Below, in pieces: positions 10,244 through 21,293 of a stretch of DNA of 64,000 nucleotides (positions are counted from its first letter, which is position 1; every line of letters starts with the position of its first letter). The stretch is from Riptortus pedestris (Eukaryota; Arthropoda; Insecta; Hemiptera; Alydidae). Where the stretch lies: assembly GCA_019009955.1 (NCBI GenBank), contig CM032228.1, positions 99,652,501 to 99,716,500 of the forward strand, in the 5' to 3' direction. Under the pieces are notes generated by a model that saw only the letters and a program-made list of their open reading frames with translations, was not told the DNA's origin and did no database searches. Position numbers and translations under genes: made by a program.

Positions 10244-12300
10244 CATAGCATGTTAAATTGGAACATTCACAAAAACTCATAATAAATCAATTTTATGATA
10301 AACTACAATTAACAGAGTATTTGTTGTTCAAGCTGTTCATAACAACATTGGCTGGTCTTCGAGCGTATCTTCACAGTATCATCTTGAGATAATGTTGCTT
10401 AGAATAGAACTAGGAAATGTTCCTCTATGTAAAAAGATTTTACTTCTGAATATGCGAAGTCTCTTCAAAATTCATTTAAACCTAATTGGTGCATGTCTTG
10501 TTGACCAACTAATAATTAGGTCTGTAGAGAAGACCTAATTCTTTTTCGTGAGTGTGGTTTTTCCCTCGCCTATCATTTTATCTGAATTTCACCTAAATTA
10601 CAATGATTCTTTTTTTATGTAAACAACTTAATGTAGTATTTAAAAACTATTGATTGAAAGTTAAATAATTTTTCCTACACATTTTTTAGCATTTGTACAT
10701 TTTTAACATTTAGTAAGTGTGATAAATATACTTTGACTGAACAGAAACATTTTTCGCTCTCTTACTTTTAATAGAAATACTTCCTTAGGTCAGGAATAAC
10801 AAACATTGTTTAACGGAGTTATATTTTCTGCTCCGCTCCATTTCAAATTTCCCTGAATAAAGAGCTTCACCGTCGACTTTGTTCAATCATGATTAAAAAA
10901 ATAATCCTCTAATTGGCTTTCCAATTTATTTTCTTCCTCTCACACAAAGTATCCTACAGACAACGAACAAATTATAAAAAAAAAACTTTGTTACTAATTG
11001 AAGGTTTCATGCTGGGCTTAGTTCCTGCCCCGTCTTCATTTCTCATTTTTTTTTTTTCAATACTTCCCTTCAGGCTGTTATGATAGAACTTGTACTCACA
11101 TTCATACGATGCTTTTGTTATCAAATTCAGTAGATTAAAAAAATATCCCAAGGTCAATTTCAGTCTCTCAATTTCTACTTTGATCCTTACACGCCATTTG
11201 GGTTGATCCTTACACGTTTAATAGAACTACAGATATTTCGATTAGGAATGGAAAAATCCTATTCATAGTCACTTCATCAATATTCATATGAAAAAAAAAT
11301 CTAGAAATTTTATAATTTTGCTAATGATTATCTTGACACCAAAATTGGACTAGGAAATATGGAGGTTTCAATGAAAACAAAAAATTGTAAATATTCCCTT
11401 ATCACTCGAACTATTGAAAAAAAAACTCCATCTTATATAATCAAAGTCTATTATATTTGTTTTAGTTTTCGCCCAAGAGTAAACCCCTAGTCTCTTGCTT
11501 ACAATCTATACTTCAGTTTTATATTTAAATAATTGTTTTACAGTCGTTCTGATAGGAATATCTACTGTAAATTGCATGTGGTAAGCTGGCTTGGTTAATA
11601 AAGACCCTCACATTCAAATTTTCTTTTTGCTACATCAAAAAAATTAAATAATTACTAAAGTTATATATGAATCATATTAGATAGTATTGTTTTATTTCGA
11701 TATATTGAGTAGTCAAGGAAATCGTATTAAGTTTCGTAATACTTTTTTGACCAAATGAATATTGTGTACAAATTGTTTCTTTACCCTACCAAGCACTTCG
11801 GGAAAGTGTACAGAGCTGTACCGTATTCAATGAAGCAGACTGCTCTGTAGTAAAATATTTTCCCCAAGAAGTGTTCTATTGAATACATTCTGATAACCTC
11901 ATATATTACGTATACTCAACAATTGACAGTCGACTTTCTCTAAATAAGCTTTTCAAATGGTGCTCTCTCAAAGTAACTCTATTTTCTAGTGAATAATCAA
12001 AATAAGTGATATTTAGCAAACGTTGCAATAACGAACCTCTAAAATTAATAAAATTGAAATACCAAACATCAATAGAGAACCTTAACTTTTTTGGTCTAAA
12101 ATAATCAATAAACTAAAACGGTCATTCCACTTGAGTATTATACCTAACAAGAGCAAAAAAATCTTGATTTCAAAAAATACCAAGTAACACTGTGGTATGT
12201 CTGATGTGTTCCTTTTATTCATTATGCAGCAGGTTTTAACCACGTTATAGTTATTCCCATAGTCATCGGCTAGTCAAGGTATCATATATTAAACAACTTC
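10244..12300. other. AT-rich stretch, nothing recognised
   Basis: A 10-bp hairpin (AATTAGGTCT/AGACCTAATT) lies near 10513-10539. Otherwise there are only short ORFs and poly-A/T tracts, and no gene or repeat family member was recognised. Confidence 0.5.
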
Positions 12301-12935
12301 ATATACTACTGGGACTGTAAAGGCGGGAAGCTTTTAGTCCCGGGTTTCGGCACCAAAATGTTAGGGCGTGTGGTTAGCTTTTGCGGTAATAATAAGATAA
12401 CATTAGACTGAAAATAAAATTATTAAAGAGATAATTTCCTAATAAGAAAGCATTAGACTGAAGTATTTACTATTTTATGGAAAGATGAGGGTGAATAATA
12501 CAAGTCACTATTTGAGTTCTCCAAATAATCAAGTATATATTGAATAAGCAACATATAATAAACTTTATAGTAGGCAGCTAACTTTATACAACTTAAATCC
12601 TAAAGAATGCTGATTTAGAAACTAACCTTATGTCTAATTGAACCAAACATTAACATTTATTGATATAGAAGTTGAAAAAGAAACAAAGGAAATTTAACTT
12701 TATAAAATACTTTAGGAGCAAGCCAATAATATATATACAATATATTTATACAAATAAAGATCGAACGGTTCTATGTTTATGAGTACTCAGTTAACTGTTT
12801 TCGTAGATAATGCTAGCATTATAATAAGAAGTAGGTACCTGCGGGAAACATATACTTTCCTTGAATTGGAGTCTTCTTCCGGTGTTATTTTGTGTTCCCA
12901 ATGAAATTCTGCCTTCCAGCTGGAGAAAACTGGTT
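12300..12935 (-). mobile_element. BEL/Pao-like LTR end, primer-binding site and short leader
   Basis: On the minus strand an LTR-like sequence ends CCTAACA (plus 12359-12365), then after three bases comes TGGTGCCGAAACCCGGGACT (plus 12336-12355). That is a tRNA-complementary primer-binding site of the type found in insect LTR retrotransposons, and I believe in BEL/Pao. The leader continues to about 12300 and is then lost. The LTR body (12460-12935) matches the split copy at 0.76-2.52 kb in inverted orientation. The ORF at 12787-13077 lies across the LTR boundary and I do not regard it as a gene. The 5' limit of the LTR is not resolved and may reach about 13.2 kb. Confidence 0.6.
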
Positions 12936-14300
12936 CTGGTGATCCGTATATGATGGTAGCGTTGCGGGAGATGAAAGAAAGACTATAACACTGTAGCGGT
13001 AGAACTAATACAGGAGAGTGGACAAGCCCCTGCTCTGGAGCGGAATAGATCCCAACTGTGTAACGGGTAAATCCCAACTGTACTGTATCTTTGAAACAAG
13101 CCGGTGCCTTCTTGAGCTAGGAACGTAGTTTCCGCTATGGGCTACCGCCTTGGTGATCTCCATATGTGTGGCGGGTTTGTGAACTAAGCGAGCGCGGGAA
13201 ATTCAATTCAATGACGACTGCACAGGGACTATTAGGCAAAACCGTTCAAATAACGAATATTTTGACACTGGAATAAAATTTGTATCATTTGATCAAAATT
13301 CATTATTAAGTTACGTCCACTAAATATCTTGTATGGAAATCTAAACGTTATTTATAAATAAATTTTTAAAAATCATCTAAGCCCCTTGTATTTTATGTAT
13401 CGGCTTCATATCCCCCCTTGGGACAAAACAACTTAATCGAAATTTATCAACATATTATCACGCTCAGAAATAATAAAATAGTTATCAAGGGCATACCACA
13501 GAACAGATAAAATATCACTATTTAAGTTCAAAAGTTAACGACATACTCCGTAAATACTAATGCAACACCAACGTTTCACAGTCTCAATAGACATTTAAAA
13601 AGGTTGAACACCAAAACGACTTCCAGCAGACAACAAGCTAAGTGAACAAAAATTAAGTAATGGTAACTACTATTTGGGATCAGAAATCACTGAAAATTAA
13701 TATGAGGGATTAAATTGTTTTCACTGTATTTGCAACGGAATAGACGAAGCACTTAATCGGTAAAAAAGGAGAAGGAACGCATAGAGTGTAATTTAACGTT
13801 AATAATATTGTTGCGAAAATTAAATACATGAAAAATTAAACAGACATAGTCACGTATTTGGGAAGTACGAAGGAGATGAAATGAGCGACCGATGGACGGA
13901 CTATTGGTGCCCGAAGTGTCTACTTTGGCCGGGACTGTTCTAGTCCTTTCCAGTGCAATTTCCTTTGATGTCACTGCTCCTCTATAAAATCGTACAGCTC
14001 GGCCCGATAGTTAGTTTGTTCTCAGCTGTCTTCAAGTGATCATCAGTGCGTTCAGTGCAACAGTGCGACTTAGTGTGGCAAAGTGTTTTATGTGAAGAAC
14101 AGTGTTGTGCCGTGATTCTGTAAGGAACAGTATATTGCCGTGTTTAAGACAGTGCAGTGCCATTATTACTCTAATAAACAACGTTTTTTACTGATTTTGT
14201 CATAAACGTAACAATATAACTCATACTGACTTCGTGCAAGCAACGGGGCCATTTGCAACCTTTTGATATGTAAGGCTTTTTACGTATATTATTCGACACA
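12936..14300. other. Unassigned stretch, possibly with the start of the LTR
   Basis: The part next to 12935 is less AT-rich (13.0-13.2 kb) and may belong to the preceding LTR or leader. The remainder is AT-rich, with short ORFs lacking recognisable domains. Confidence 0.4.
13982..14060 (+). promoter_or_regulatory. TATA-box promoter candidate
   Basis: TATAAAA is seen at 13982-13988. About 30 bases downstream are initiator-like motifs (GTTAGTTT near 14010, TTCTCAGC near 14019, ATCAGTGCGTTCAGTG near 14041). Arthropod core promoters often combine TATA with TCAGT initiators. No supported coding exon follows, so this may be a decayed LTR promoter or chance. Confidence 0.25.
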
Positions 14301-14302
14301 TT

Positions 14303-14350
14303 GAACAAATCCGTCGCGCAAGAGCTGCCTAAACTACGCAAACTTGCCAA
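14303..14350 (+). mobile_element. Helentron-like element, 5' end fragment
   Basis: A short diverged copy of the family's 5' end (AATCCGTCGCGCAAGAGCTG, then CTAAACTACGCAAAC). Nothing downstream matches the family. Confidence 0.5.
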
Positions 14351-14399
14351 GCTCACATTCTATTCTGTATTTATCGCAAACTAAAAAGTCTTTGTAAAC

Positions 14400-14640
14400 T
14401 CGACTTTTAATGGGCATGAGATGTATATTGGAAAGGGAAATCATGAGAGGCTGAATGACGTTGGTAGTTTGTTTTGACTAAGATATACTGTGCAATATAT
14501 TTACATTTTCTAATCTCAGTGTTAAGGGTTTATACCTAAATATTTAGTAACTAAAGTGAAAGTGAATAGCGTTATTTAGGCTTAAAGATAACAAAAAATT
14601 ATTTTCTGATCTATTCCTCAGCACTGTTTCCGTGGACAAT
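14400..14640 (+). repeat. Fragment of the 298-bp-unit dispersed repeat
   Basis: The order AGGCTGAATG, then TGTGCAATAT, then AGTGTTAAGGGTTTATACC parallels 945-1050 of the repeat at 0.9-2.2 kb, with heavy divergence. No coding content. Confidence 0.4.
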
Positions 14641-15465
14641 TATAATCATAAAAATATCAAGATACCAATTTCAGCGAATTTTATTTCCAATCGCCCTTAT
14701 CACCTACTTTGTATTTTTGAAATATTGTGCACCTTCTGGTGACTCCAAGTTGTTTCGAATAAGACTCGGCTAGTATTACTTTTGGGAAATTTCCCACTTG
14801 TTAAGTGGAGTCACAAATGTGTCCAGCTAAGCTATTCTTGCGCCCATATGAATGAAGGGTGAATAGAAAATGCAGGCGAATAAAATGACGTATTTATGTG
14901 TTGCAGATACGAAGAGAGAGCATAGGAGGGGAATAAAGAGGAGAAATGGCTTTAAATATTCAGGGTTGGATTGAGAGATGTGAGCTGAGGGGAACAAGTA
15001 GCAGATACATTTAGCGGGCAACACTAGCTGCTGCATATGGATTACAGTTGATCCATGGAACCGATATGTTTGAGTAGAGGTCCCCCTACCAATCTGCATA
15101 ATGTTTATACACTACAGCAACACATAAACCAAACATACACCATTAGATATTAACTAGACAACTATTCCACAAGGCAAACTAATAATTAATAACGCTTCAT
15201 AGAAACATCATTTTGAAGTTTTATAAAATGTAGAATAAAAAATGTAATAATCAAAACAAAATTCTCAATGAATTAAATGTTAAAATAGTCATCAGGCATC
15301 AACTGCGTTATACGCGGTTTTTCTTAGGTGCCTGGATATAGGAAATTAAGTTAATTTCTTAACGAAATCTGAAAACTGCTACCTAAAATACGGCATCATG
15401 TGTGTGAAAATAAAACATGTGTAGAGGTTACTGTCTGTGTAGAAAAAAGCAGCTAAATATTAAAA
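14641..15465. other. AT-rich stretch, nothing recognised
   Basis: A 90-residue minus-strand ORF at 14827-15099 has no recognisable domain. No repeat family was recognised here. Confidence 0.45.
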
Positions 15466-15830
15466 AATCCGTCTCGCAGAGGCTGCAAAAAATAAGCAGA
15501 TTTCCCAGGTACTGTTATTACACACTTGTGATTTCAACATTCGTATGCTCTATTTACATGTAAAAACTGATGAGTAAAAGGGAGGGGGAGGTTACTGGTG
15601 CCAGAAACAAGAAAGTACGAATAACTCGCTTAGCACATAAATTACGAAAAAATGAAAAGAACAATTGTAGATCATCTAATCGTTTAACAATATTGGCCCT
15701 ATAAGATTTTACTCTCTGACTCATAATAACGAATATATTTTGAACTTTCGAATTACCCCCATCTCTAACCCCTCCCTGGTCCGTTTTCTGCCTATAACAA
15801 ATACCATATTTTATAAATTAGATAATAAAT
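15466..15830 (+). mobile_element. Helentron-like element, truncated copy
   Basis: The 5' end (AAAATCCGTCTCGCAGAGGC, then TAAGCAGATTTCCCAGG) is followed by diverged middle segments (CTCATAATAACG, then CCCCATCTCTAACCCC). The copy stops before the (TA)n block and lacks the 3' hairpin. Confidence 0.6.
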
Positions 15831-15958
15831 TCAAACGTAAAGGAGAAATCATTCATTCAATTTTAATGGCCTCCCAGCGTAAAGCATCTCAATTGTAAAC
15901 CAACAGTTCTGCCAACCAATCAGTGCTGAAGAGATATGAATATTCTTCACCGAGAAGA

Positions 15959-16434
15959 AAAAGTCCGTCAAGCAGGGGCTGCGTAAACTAAGCAGATTTC
16001 ACATGTGAAGTTTTACAATAGAGAAATCTCCATACTGGTAACACAACACCACCGTGATTAAATACAAACGGTAATGAGAAATCTTTCAGTTAATTAAAAT
16101 AAATTCCCAACTGAAACGGCTTCTGAATTGTAAGAATAATTCATATTTTAATATCTCAAATTTTAGTATTCCAAGAACTAAAGAAGGGGGGGTGTGGAAC
16201 AATATTTATAGTAAATTTAATTTGCAATAAGATTGGTTCTATACAATTTTTCGATCCGATCCATAATAACGGAGATATTTTGAGTTTTCGAAAATCCCTC
16301 CTCAAAACCCCCATCTCCCTCTAGTCCGATGATTTCAGCCATTAACGAACTTGATCTGTCATTTTACATAAAACGGTTAAATATCGAGTTTCGTAACGAT
16401 CAAACAAAAATTGCGACCGCTAGAGCGTTAACAG

Positions 16435-16504
<70 letters not shown>

Positions 16505-16626
16505 GAACGAACCTCATTTTCGTCATCTCCTGGGTAGGATCGATGGACATTTGAAGAAATTTTTCGAAAATCGCGTCATGAGTACGACGTCAATACCTGA
16601 TTTCCCTTAAGGGAAATCTGCTAAAA
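15959..16626 (+). mobile_element. Helentron-like element, copy 5
   Basis: A full-length 668-bp copy with an AAAAGTCCGTCAAGCAGG start and a 3' palindrome (GATTTCCCTTAAGGGAAATC) ending TGCTAAAA. A (TA)n run occupies about 16440-16499. It carries the segment ACCACCGTGATTAAATACA after the 5' end, unlike copies 2, 7 and 10, which marks a second subfamily. The 93-residue ORF across it (16329-16610) is an artefact of the (TA)n repeat. Confidence 0.75.
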
Positions 16627-17053
16627 CAATTACTGAAATATATCAGAACGTAAGATATTAATTTTATAGAAAACTATTTACTATTATTATTATCTAGTAT
16701 TCTCACTAATCCATTTAACAATTTCCCGCATACCGGGCTCATCTCCTATTACGTCTGAACACCACAATCAGAGTATACAATGTGTGAACACCCTCACCTA
16801 GCGATCATCCCATCAAATGATGATTGGAAGGCATTAGTACATTGCGATGGGACATCAGATGAATATGAAAATCCGCATGCGACTTGGAAATGGGTAAATT
16901 TCTTATTGTTCGTTATCTTGAAGGGCCAGAATGCCTAAATGGACATGAGGAATGAGAAAGTTTCTAATCCTAAGAAGTGTTAGTTAATTCACACTTCTCA
17001 GACAGTACGATAGAAAATTTAGTTTCTACCTACTAAAATATCAGAATTTTTTT
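16627..17053. other. Unassigned stretch
   Basis: No gene or repeat recognised. The stretch ends at the BEL-like pol fragment. Confidence 0.45.
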
Positions 17054-17880
17054 TTACCGTGGACCAACACAGATAACACCGCATTCATTTGCGTAAGCTG
17101 CTAATACACGTAGCCTATTGGAGAAGTGGCGGTTGTGTTTCCAAGAGAACTCTCTCATCAACTCATAGGACTGAAAGATTCTGATCATGGTTGTTACGGG
17201 TGAATTCAACTCCATGCCATTTTTTCTTATAAGGTCTGCTGTAGTATATGAATCATTTAACATAAGCCATGACAACATATCAGTGTAGCTAGAATGTCTA
17301 GTCATCCACCAAATGAAATATGGCCCTTGAGTATTTATTGCTAGAGTAACTCCAGATTTAAGTTCAAGAATAACTCAGAAAATAAATAGTGAATCCAGTC
17401 TGCTTTCCTAAATGAAGCAAGACACACTTACCTTAATGCAACCTGTTGGAGTAAGGTTGGTGTCAATCCTCGAGAAGCCACATCATCTGGGTTCTCTTTA
17501 GAAGGTACGTGACACTGATACCACTGTGGCAAGTGTACGTGGGTGACTATGCAAGCTACGTCTTGACCTTGAGGTGCGAGACCATAACATCCCCTTCGGA
17601 TTTAGGATCATTGGGAGTAAGGCAAGGAAGTCCAGCTTAAACCCTGTAGACTCATATAGTTTTAGTACATATTTACCGCCGAGTTAATGCCAAGCCATCA
17701 AAGACGTATTGGACAAGAATCACTTTTTCTTTCTCTGGCTCAATTAGCTCACTTTGAAGTCTAGCCAACCCAAAATCACGGCATTTTCTCAGCTAGTAAA
17801 AGGACAAATTCAAACCTTGAAGAACAAAATATCTCGCTTCTTTTAGTTCCTTCACAGTTTGGGCTACAAAGCAACGAAAA
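17054..17880 (-). pseudogene. BEL/Pao pol fragment, broken
   Basis: On the minus strand, 17440-17545 translates to a segment with the sequence WYQCHVPSKENPDDVASRGL. It resembles the W-x-x-V-x-S-x-x-N-P-A-D-x-x-S-R-G motif between the RNase H and integrase regions of BEL/Pao pol. Downstream, after stops and frame changes, 17054-17320 holds an 83-residue ORF containing FSNRLRVLAAYANE, like the region just before the BEL integrase core. The 5' part up to 17880 carries many stops. It could be a relic of the same family as the LTR at 12.3-12.9 kb, but the two are not demonstrably one element. Confidence 0.6.
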
Positions 17881-18165
17881 AGTGGATATGTAAGCGCGCA
17901 GCGCACGATTATATTTAACTATTAGGTATCACCAGAAAACTGGGAACATAAATTCAAAAGACTTATATTTAAAAAATGGCTCTCTCAGTGGTAGATGAAA
18001 ACTGGAAATAAATTTCGACAAATTAGACCAACAATCATGACATGGCAAGCAGAGAAACTCGATATAAGGAAGTTATCCTAACACGTATCTGAATCTAGTT
18101 TGGACTAAAGTAACTCAGTTGATTGTTTCCCATCTAATTTACAACATGTGTGTGAGTATGCATGT

Positions 18166-18202
<37 letters not shown>

Positions 18203-18706
18203 CGTGCGCCAGCGCGCGTTCGTCCGTGTTTTGTATACATATCGTTCTCCTACGTAATGTAAACTCTCTATCGGAGTAATATTACCACAATATAAAATTA
18301 CTGAGCAAGTATTTCTAAAGAAAACCTGAGATTGATTGGCGAGATACCTAAAGGTCAAACGACCCTGTTTGAGATTGACAGGTTTATTTTGGTCAAGAGG
18401 AAGGGAAGATTGACAACCCAACAGCCAGGTTATCAGTTTATCCTGTCTTAGACAGTTATCGGTTTCTTAGCTTTCAATAACAGTTTCACCAATAATTCAG
18501 GTTGGCACTGATTGAACCCACGAACTCAATATGATTTATCTATCGCCGCCTTCCTCTGTTCTTAAAATATTGGCCAAATTGCATTTTTCATAGTTTTAAA
18601 TTTAAGCTTGGATCTATAAATAAACTTTTACAAGAATATTAAGGTAATTTTTGTTTTTAAAAAAATCGATCTAAAGTTCAGAATTTTTAGGTTATATTAG
18701 ACTTGT
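17881..18706. other. Non-coding stretch with (TG)n
   Basis: A (TG)n microsatellite lies at about 18148-18200. The minus-strand ORF over it (18134-18421) is mostly low complexity and not credible. No gene recognised. Confidence 0.5.
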
Positions 18707-18840
18707 TGTCAAAATGATATCTGGTAACTTCAAAAGAGCTTCCGAAATTGGCCACTTTTAGCTGATTTCCCCTAAGGGAAATCAGCTAAAAGTGACCAAT
18801 TTCGGAAGCTCTTTTGAAGTTACCAGATATCATTTTGACA
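18707..18840. repeat. 67-bp-arm palindrome at the end of a Helentron-like copy
   Basis: 18707-18773 and 18774-18840 are inverted copies with about two mismatches. The centre is the family's 3' hairpin sequence (GATTTCCCCTAAGGGAAATC). The outer part of both arms (TGTCAAAATGATATCTGG...) is not family sequence, so flanking DNA has been duplicated in inverted form around the terminal hairpin. Confidence 0.8.
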
Positions 18841-18848
18841 GTGACCAA

Positions 18849-18958
18849 TCCCTTAGGGGAAATCAGCTATTGAGGTCGTACTCATGACGCGATTTTCGAA
18901 AATTTTCTTCAAATGTCCATCGATCCTACCCAGGAGATGACGAAAATGAGGTCCGTTC

Positions 18959-19018
<60 letters not shown>

Positions 19019-19935
19019 ATATATATGGATATAATATATATATATTTATGTATATATATATATATTTGTCTGTTAACGCTCTAGCGGTCGCAATTTTTGT
19101 TTGATCGTTACGAAACTCGATATTTAACCGTTTTATGTAAAAAGACAGATCAAGTTCGTTAATGGCTGAAATCGGACCAGAGGGAGGGGGGGTTTAGAGG
19201 GGGGATTTTCGAAAATTCAAAATATCTCCGTTACTATGCATCGGATCGAACAATTGTAAATAACCAATCTTATTGAAAATTAAATTTACTATAAATATTG
19301 TTATATACATTTATTCTCTATCTTGAATATTAACCGAGATATTTGCATTTTTATGAAGTCTGTGGTGGGGTATAGTTCGGATTATGTCGGCCATCTTCGT
19401 CATTTCTCGGCTCAGGCTGAAGCTTCTTCTAACCTGGCGTTTTTAACCTTACCTTACCTTCCTTACTTTGTGAGATTTATGCAAATACGTTTTGTTCATC
19501 CGCCCCCCCCCCTTCTTTAGTTCTTGGACTACTAAAATTTGTGTTATTAAAATATAAATTATTCTTACAATTCAGAAGCCGTTTCAGTTGGGTATTTATT
19601 TTAATTAACTGAAAGATTTCTCATTATCTAATCACGGTGGTATTGTGTTACCAGTATGCAGATTTCTCTATTGAAAAACTTCACAGGGGAAATCTGCTTA
19701 GTTTACGCAGCCCCTGCGTGACGGACTTTTCTTTCCGGTGTGAGGCGGGACCCGTTTGTTTACATTTCTAACCTAACGCTTCCTGTCGGCAGGCTATTGA
19801 AATTGGATGAAACATTTCTTATTTCCGTTTGTATTTATTCACGGTGTTGTGTTAGCAGTATGTATCTTTATCTATTACTAAACTTCACGAGGGAAATCTG
19901 CTTAGTTTACGCAGCCCCTGCGTGACGGACTTTTT
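18849..19935 (-). mobile_element. Helentron-like element, copy 6, with duplicated 5' end
   Basis: A reverse copy from a damaged 3' hairpin (CCCTTAGGGGAAATCAGC) through the family's ATTGAGGTCGTACTCATGAC and a (TA)n block (about 18963-19070, with interruptions) to a 5' end at 19730 (GACGGACTTTT read in reverse). A second copy of the terminal ~205 bp follows, with its own 5' end at about 19934. The CACGGTGGTATTGTG-type segment places it in the same subfamily as copy 5. No protein is encoded. Confidence 0.7.
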
Positions 19936-20139
19936 GAACTGTAATTATCCATGAATGATACCGGAGAGCAAACCAAACAAATACGGGATTTATTTAACCA
20001 TTTAATATTGGAAGGTTTATGCGATACACGAAAAAATTACTATATGTGGAATTAGTTAGTAATTTTGAGCTGTGAATAGATTTCCAGAAAATCAATAGAG
20101 AAAAACTCACTTCTTTTCTTTAACTTATTTATTTATCGG

Positions 20140-20357
20140 TGTAACAGCTGGGCCGCGTTGCCCCTGGTTACCACTTAACCTAACACTGATAACAAAAGTT
20201 TAGACAGTCAGTTGCTTGTGTACCACCATGAGGAGATCTCTGTTTGTATTGTTCTAAAGTATTATTATTATTATTATTTTTGTGACAGTTATGAAAATAT
20301 AATAACCTATTATTTGGAGTCAAGATTTCATTTATTTATAAGGAACACTCCCCTATA
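20140..20357 (+). repeat. 5' LTR of the gypsy element
   Basis: Begins TGTAACAGCTGGGCCG and ends near ACTCCCCTATA. It is followed at once by the GGTGACCCCGACG primer-site region. It matches 24435-24648 almost throughout; differences are single substitutions near 20217, 20235 and 20245 and a (TTA)n length change. Confidence 0.95.
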
Positions 20358-20359
20358 AA

Positions 20360-20377
20360 ACTGGTGACCCCGACGCG
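20360..20377 (+). promoter_or_regulatory. Primer-binding site region
   Basis: CTGGTGACCCCGACGCGA immediately follows the 5' LTR. A tRNA-complementary site beginning TGG is expected at this place for minus-strand priming. I did not identify the tRNA. Confidence 0.7.
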
Positions 20378-20396
20378 ATTTTGACTGCTAATCGAG

Positions 20397-21293
20397 ATGC
20401 AGAATAAGGAGGAAGACCACAGAGGTGAGGTTAACCCATTAGCTGAACCAGCATTTAGGGCAGATGGCACAAGCGGGCAGCCCGAAATAGCAACTACTTT
20501 CAGTGGCGCCCATGCTCGACTTCCGACCTTTATAAAAGCAAATCCAATATTATGGTTCTTTCAGGTCGACGCAGTTTTTTATACGTCACGTGTCGTCTCA
20601 CAAAACATGAAATACCAAGCGGTGATAGCCAATTTAGACTTTGAGGTACTGACACAAATAGCTGACATGCTGACGGAACCTGATAGAGATGCACCCTATG
20701 ATAAATTAAAAGAGGGACTAATCCAAATCTATGGGGACTCGGAAACCCGCAGAATAAAGAAACTTCTGGAAGACACACAATTAGGAAACCAACAGCCATC
20801 CCAATTACTTCGTCGTATGCTCCAACAAGCAGGACAAATCGTCAGCAGAGACGTTGTAAGGACATTGTGGCTTAGGAATTTGCCATCAAGGATGCAGGCA
20901 GTTCTTATAGCTACCGGTCAAGATGACTTAGAAAAATTAGCTGCCACAGCCGATAAAATCGCAGAGATTGATGCTCCACCTGAGTGCTATGCAGCAGCAC
21001 CTCCCTCATCCAGTGCAGTAGCTTCAACAGTAGTTTCCACTGTCAACCCATCCACCGCTCTCACAGAACGTCTTATAGACGAAATACAAAAGCTGCGAGC
21101 AGAAGTCACTGAGCTTCGAATCCGAGCTCGTTCCAAGAGCCGTGAAAGAGAAAATGAAGGCGGAAGATGGCGTCCCCGTCCACGCAGTCCATCATCACCA
21201 CGGAAAGGTATCTGTTATTACCACAATCGCTTCCAGTATAAAGCTAGGAAATGCACAACACCCTGCAGCTGGAATCAGAAGCCTTTAAACTAG
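20397..21293 (+). CDS. gag: Gypsy Gag polyprotein
   Basis: 298 residues from the first ATG after the primer-binding site. Residues about 40-195 form the capsid-like region typical of arthropod gypsy Gag (FIKANPILWFFQVDAVF near 42, then NLPSRMQAVL). A helical segment near 224-248 is followed by an Arg/Ser-rich basic stretch, likely for RNA binding. The C-terminus has a Cys/His cluster, C273-X2-H276-X9-C286-X3-C290, a known non-canonical zinc knuckle in arthropod gypsy elements. Gag should assemble particles that package element RNA. The stop (21291-21293) directly follows a slippery TTTAAAC, so most ribosomes make Gag and some shift into pol. Confidence 0.93.
   Translation: MQNKEEDHRGEVNPLAEPAFRADGTSGQPEIATTFSGAHARLPTFIKANPILWFFQVDAVFYTSRVVSQNMKYQAVIANLDFEVLTQIADMLTEPDRDAPYDKLKEGLIQIYGDSETRRIKKLLEDTQLGNQQPSQLLRRMLQQAGQIVSRDVVRTLWLRNLPSRMQAVLIATGQDDLEKLAATADKIAEIDAPPECYAAAPPSSSAVASTVVSTVNPSTALTERLIDEIQKLRAEVTELRIRARSKSRERENEGGRWRPRPRSPSSPRKGICYYHNRFQYKARKCTTPCSWNQKPLN

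Noticed and set aside
12787..13077. 96-residue minus-strand ORF as a host gene
   Set aside because: Part of it lies in a sequence repeated at 0.76-0.89 kb that belongs to an LTR-like fragment, and it shows no recognisable domain.
18913..19104. 63-residue ORF with Tyr-Ile repeats, and similar ORFs at 16329, 33179 and 36860
   Set aside because: Their length comes from (TA)n microsatellites, in some cases inside Helentron-like copies.
21251..21253. Independent translation start for pol at this ATG
   Set aside because: The slippery heptamer and gag stop lie just downstream in the correct frames, so a Gag-Pol fusion explains pol expression better.
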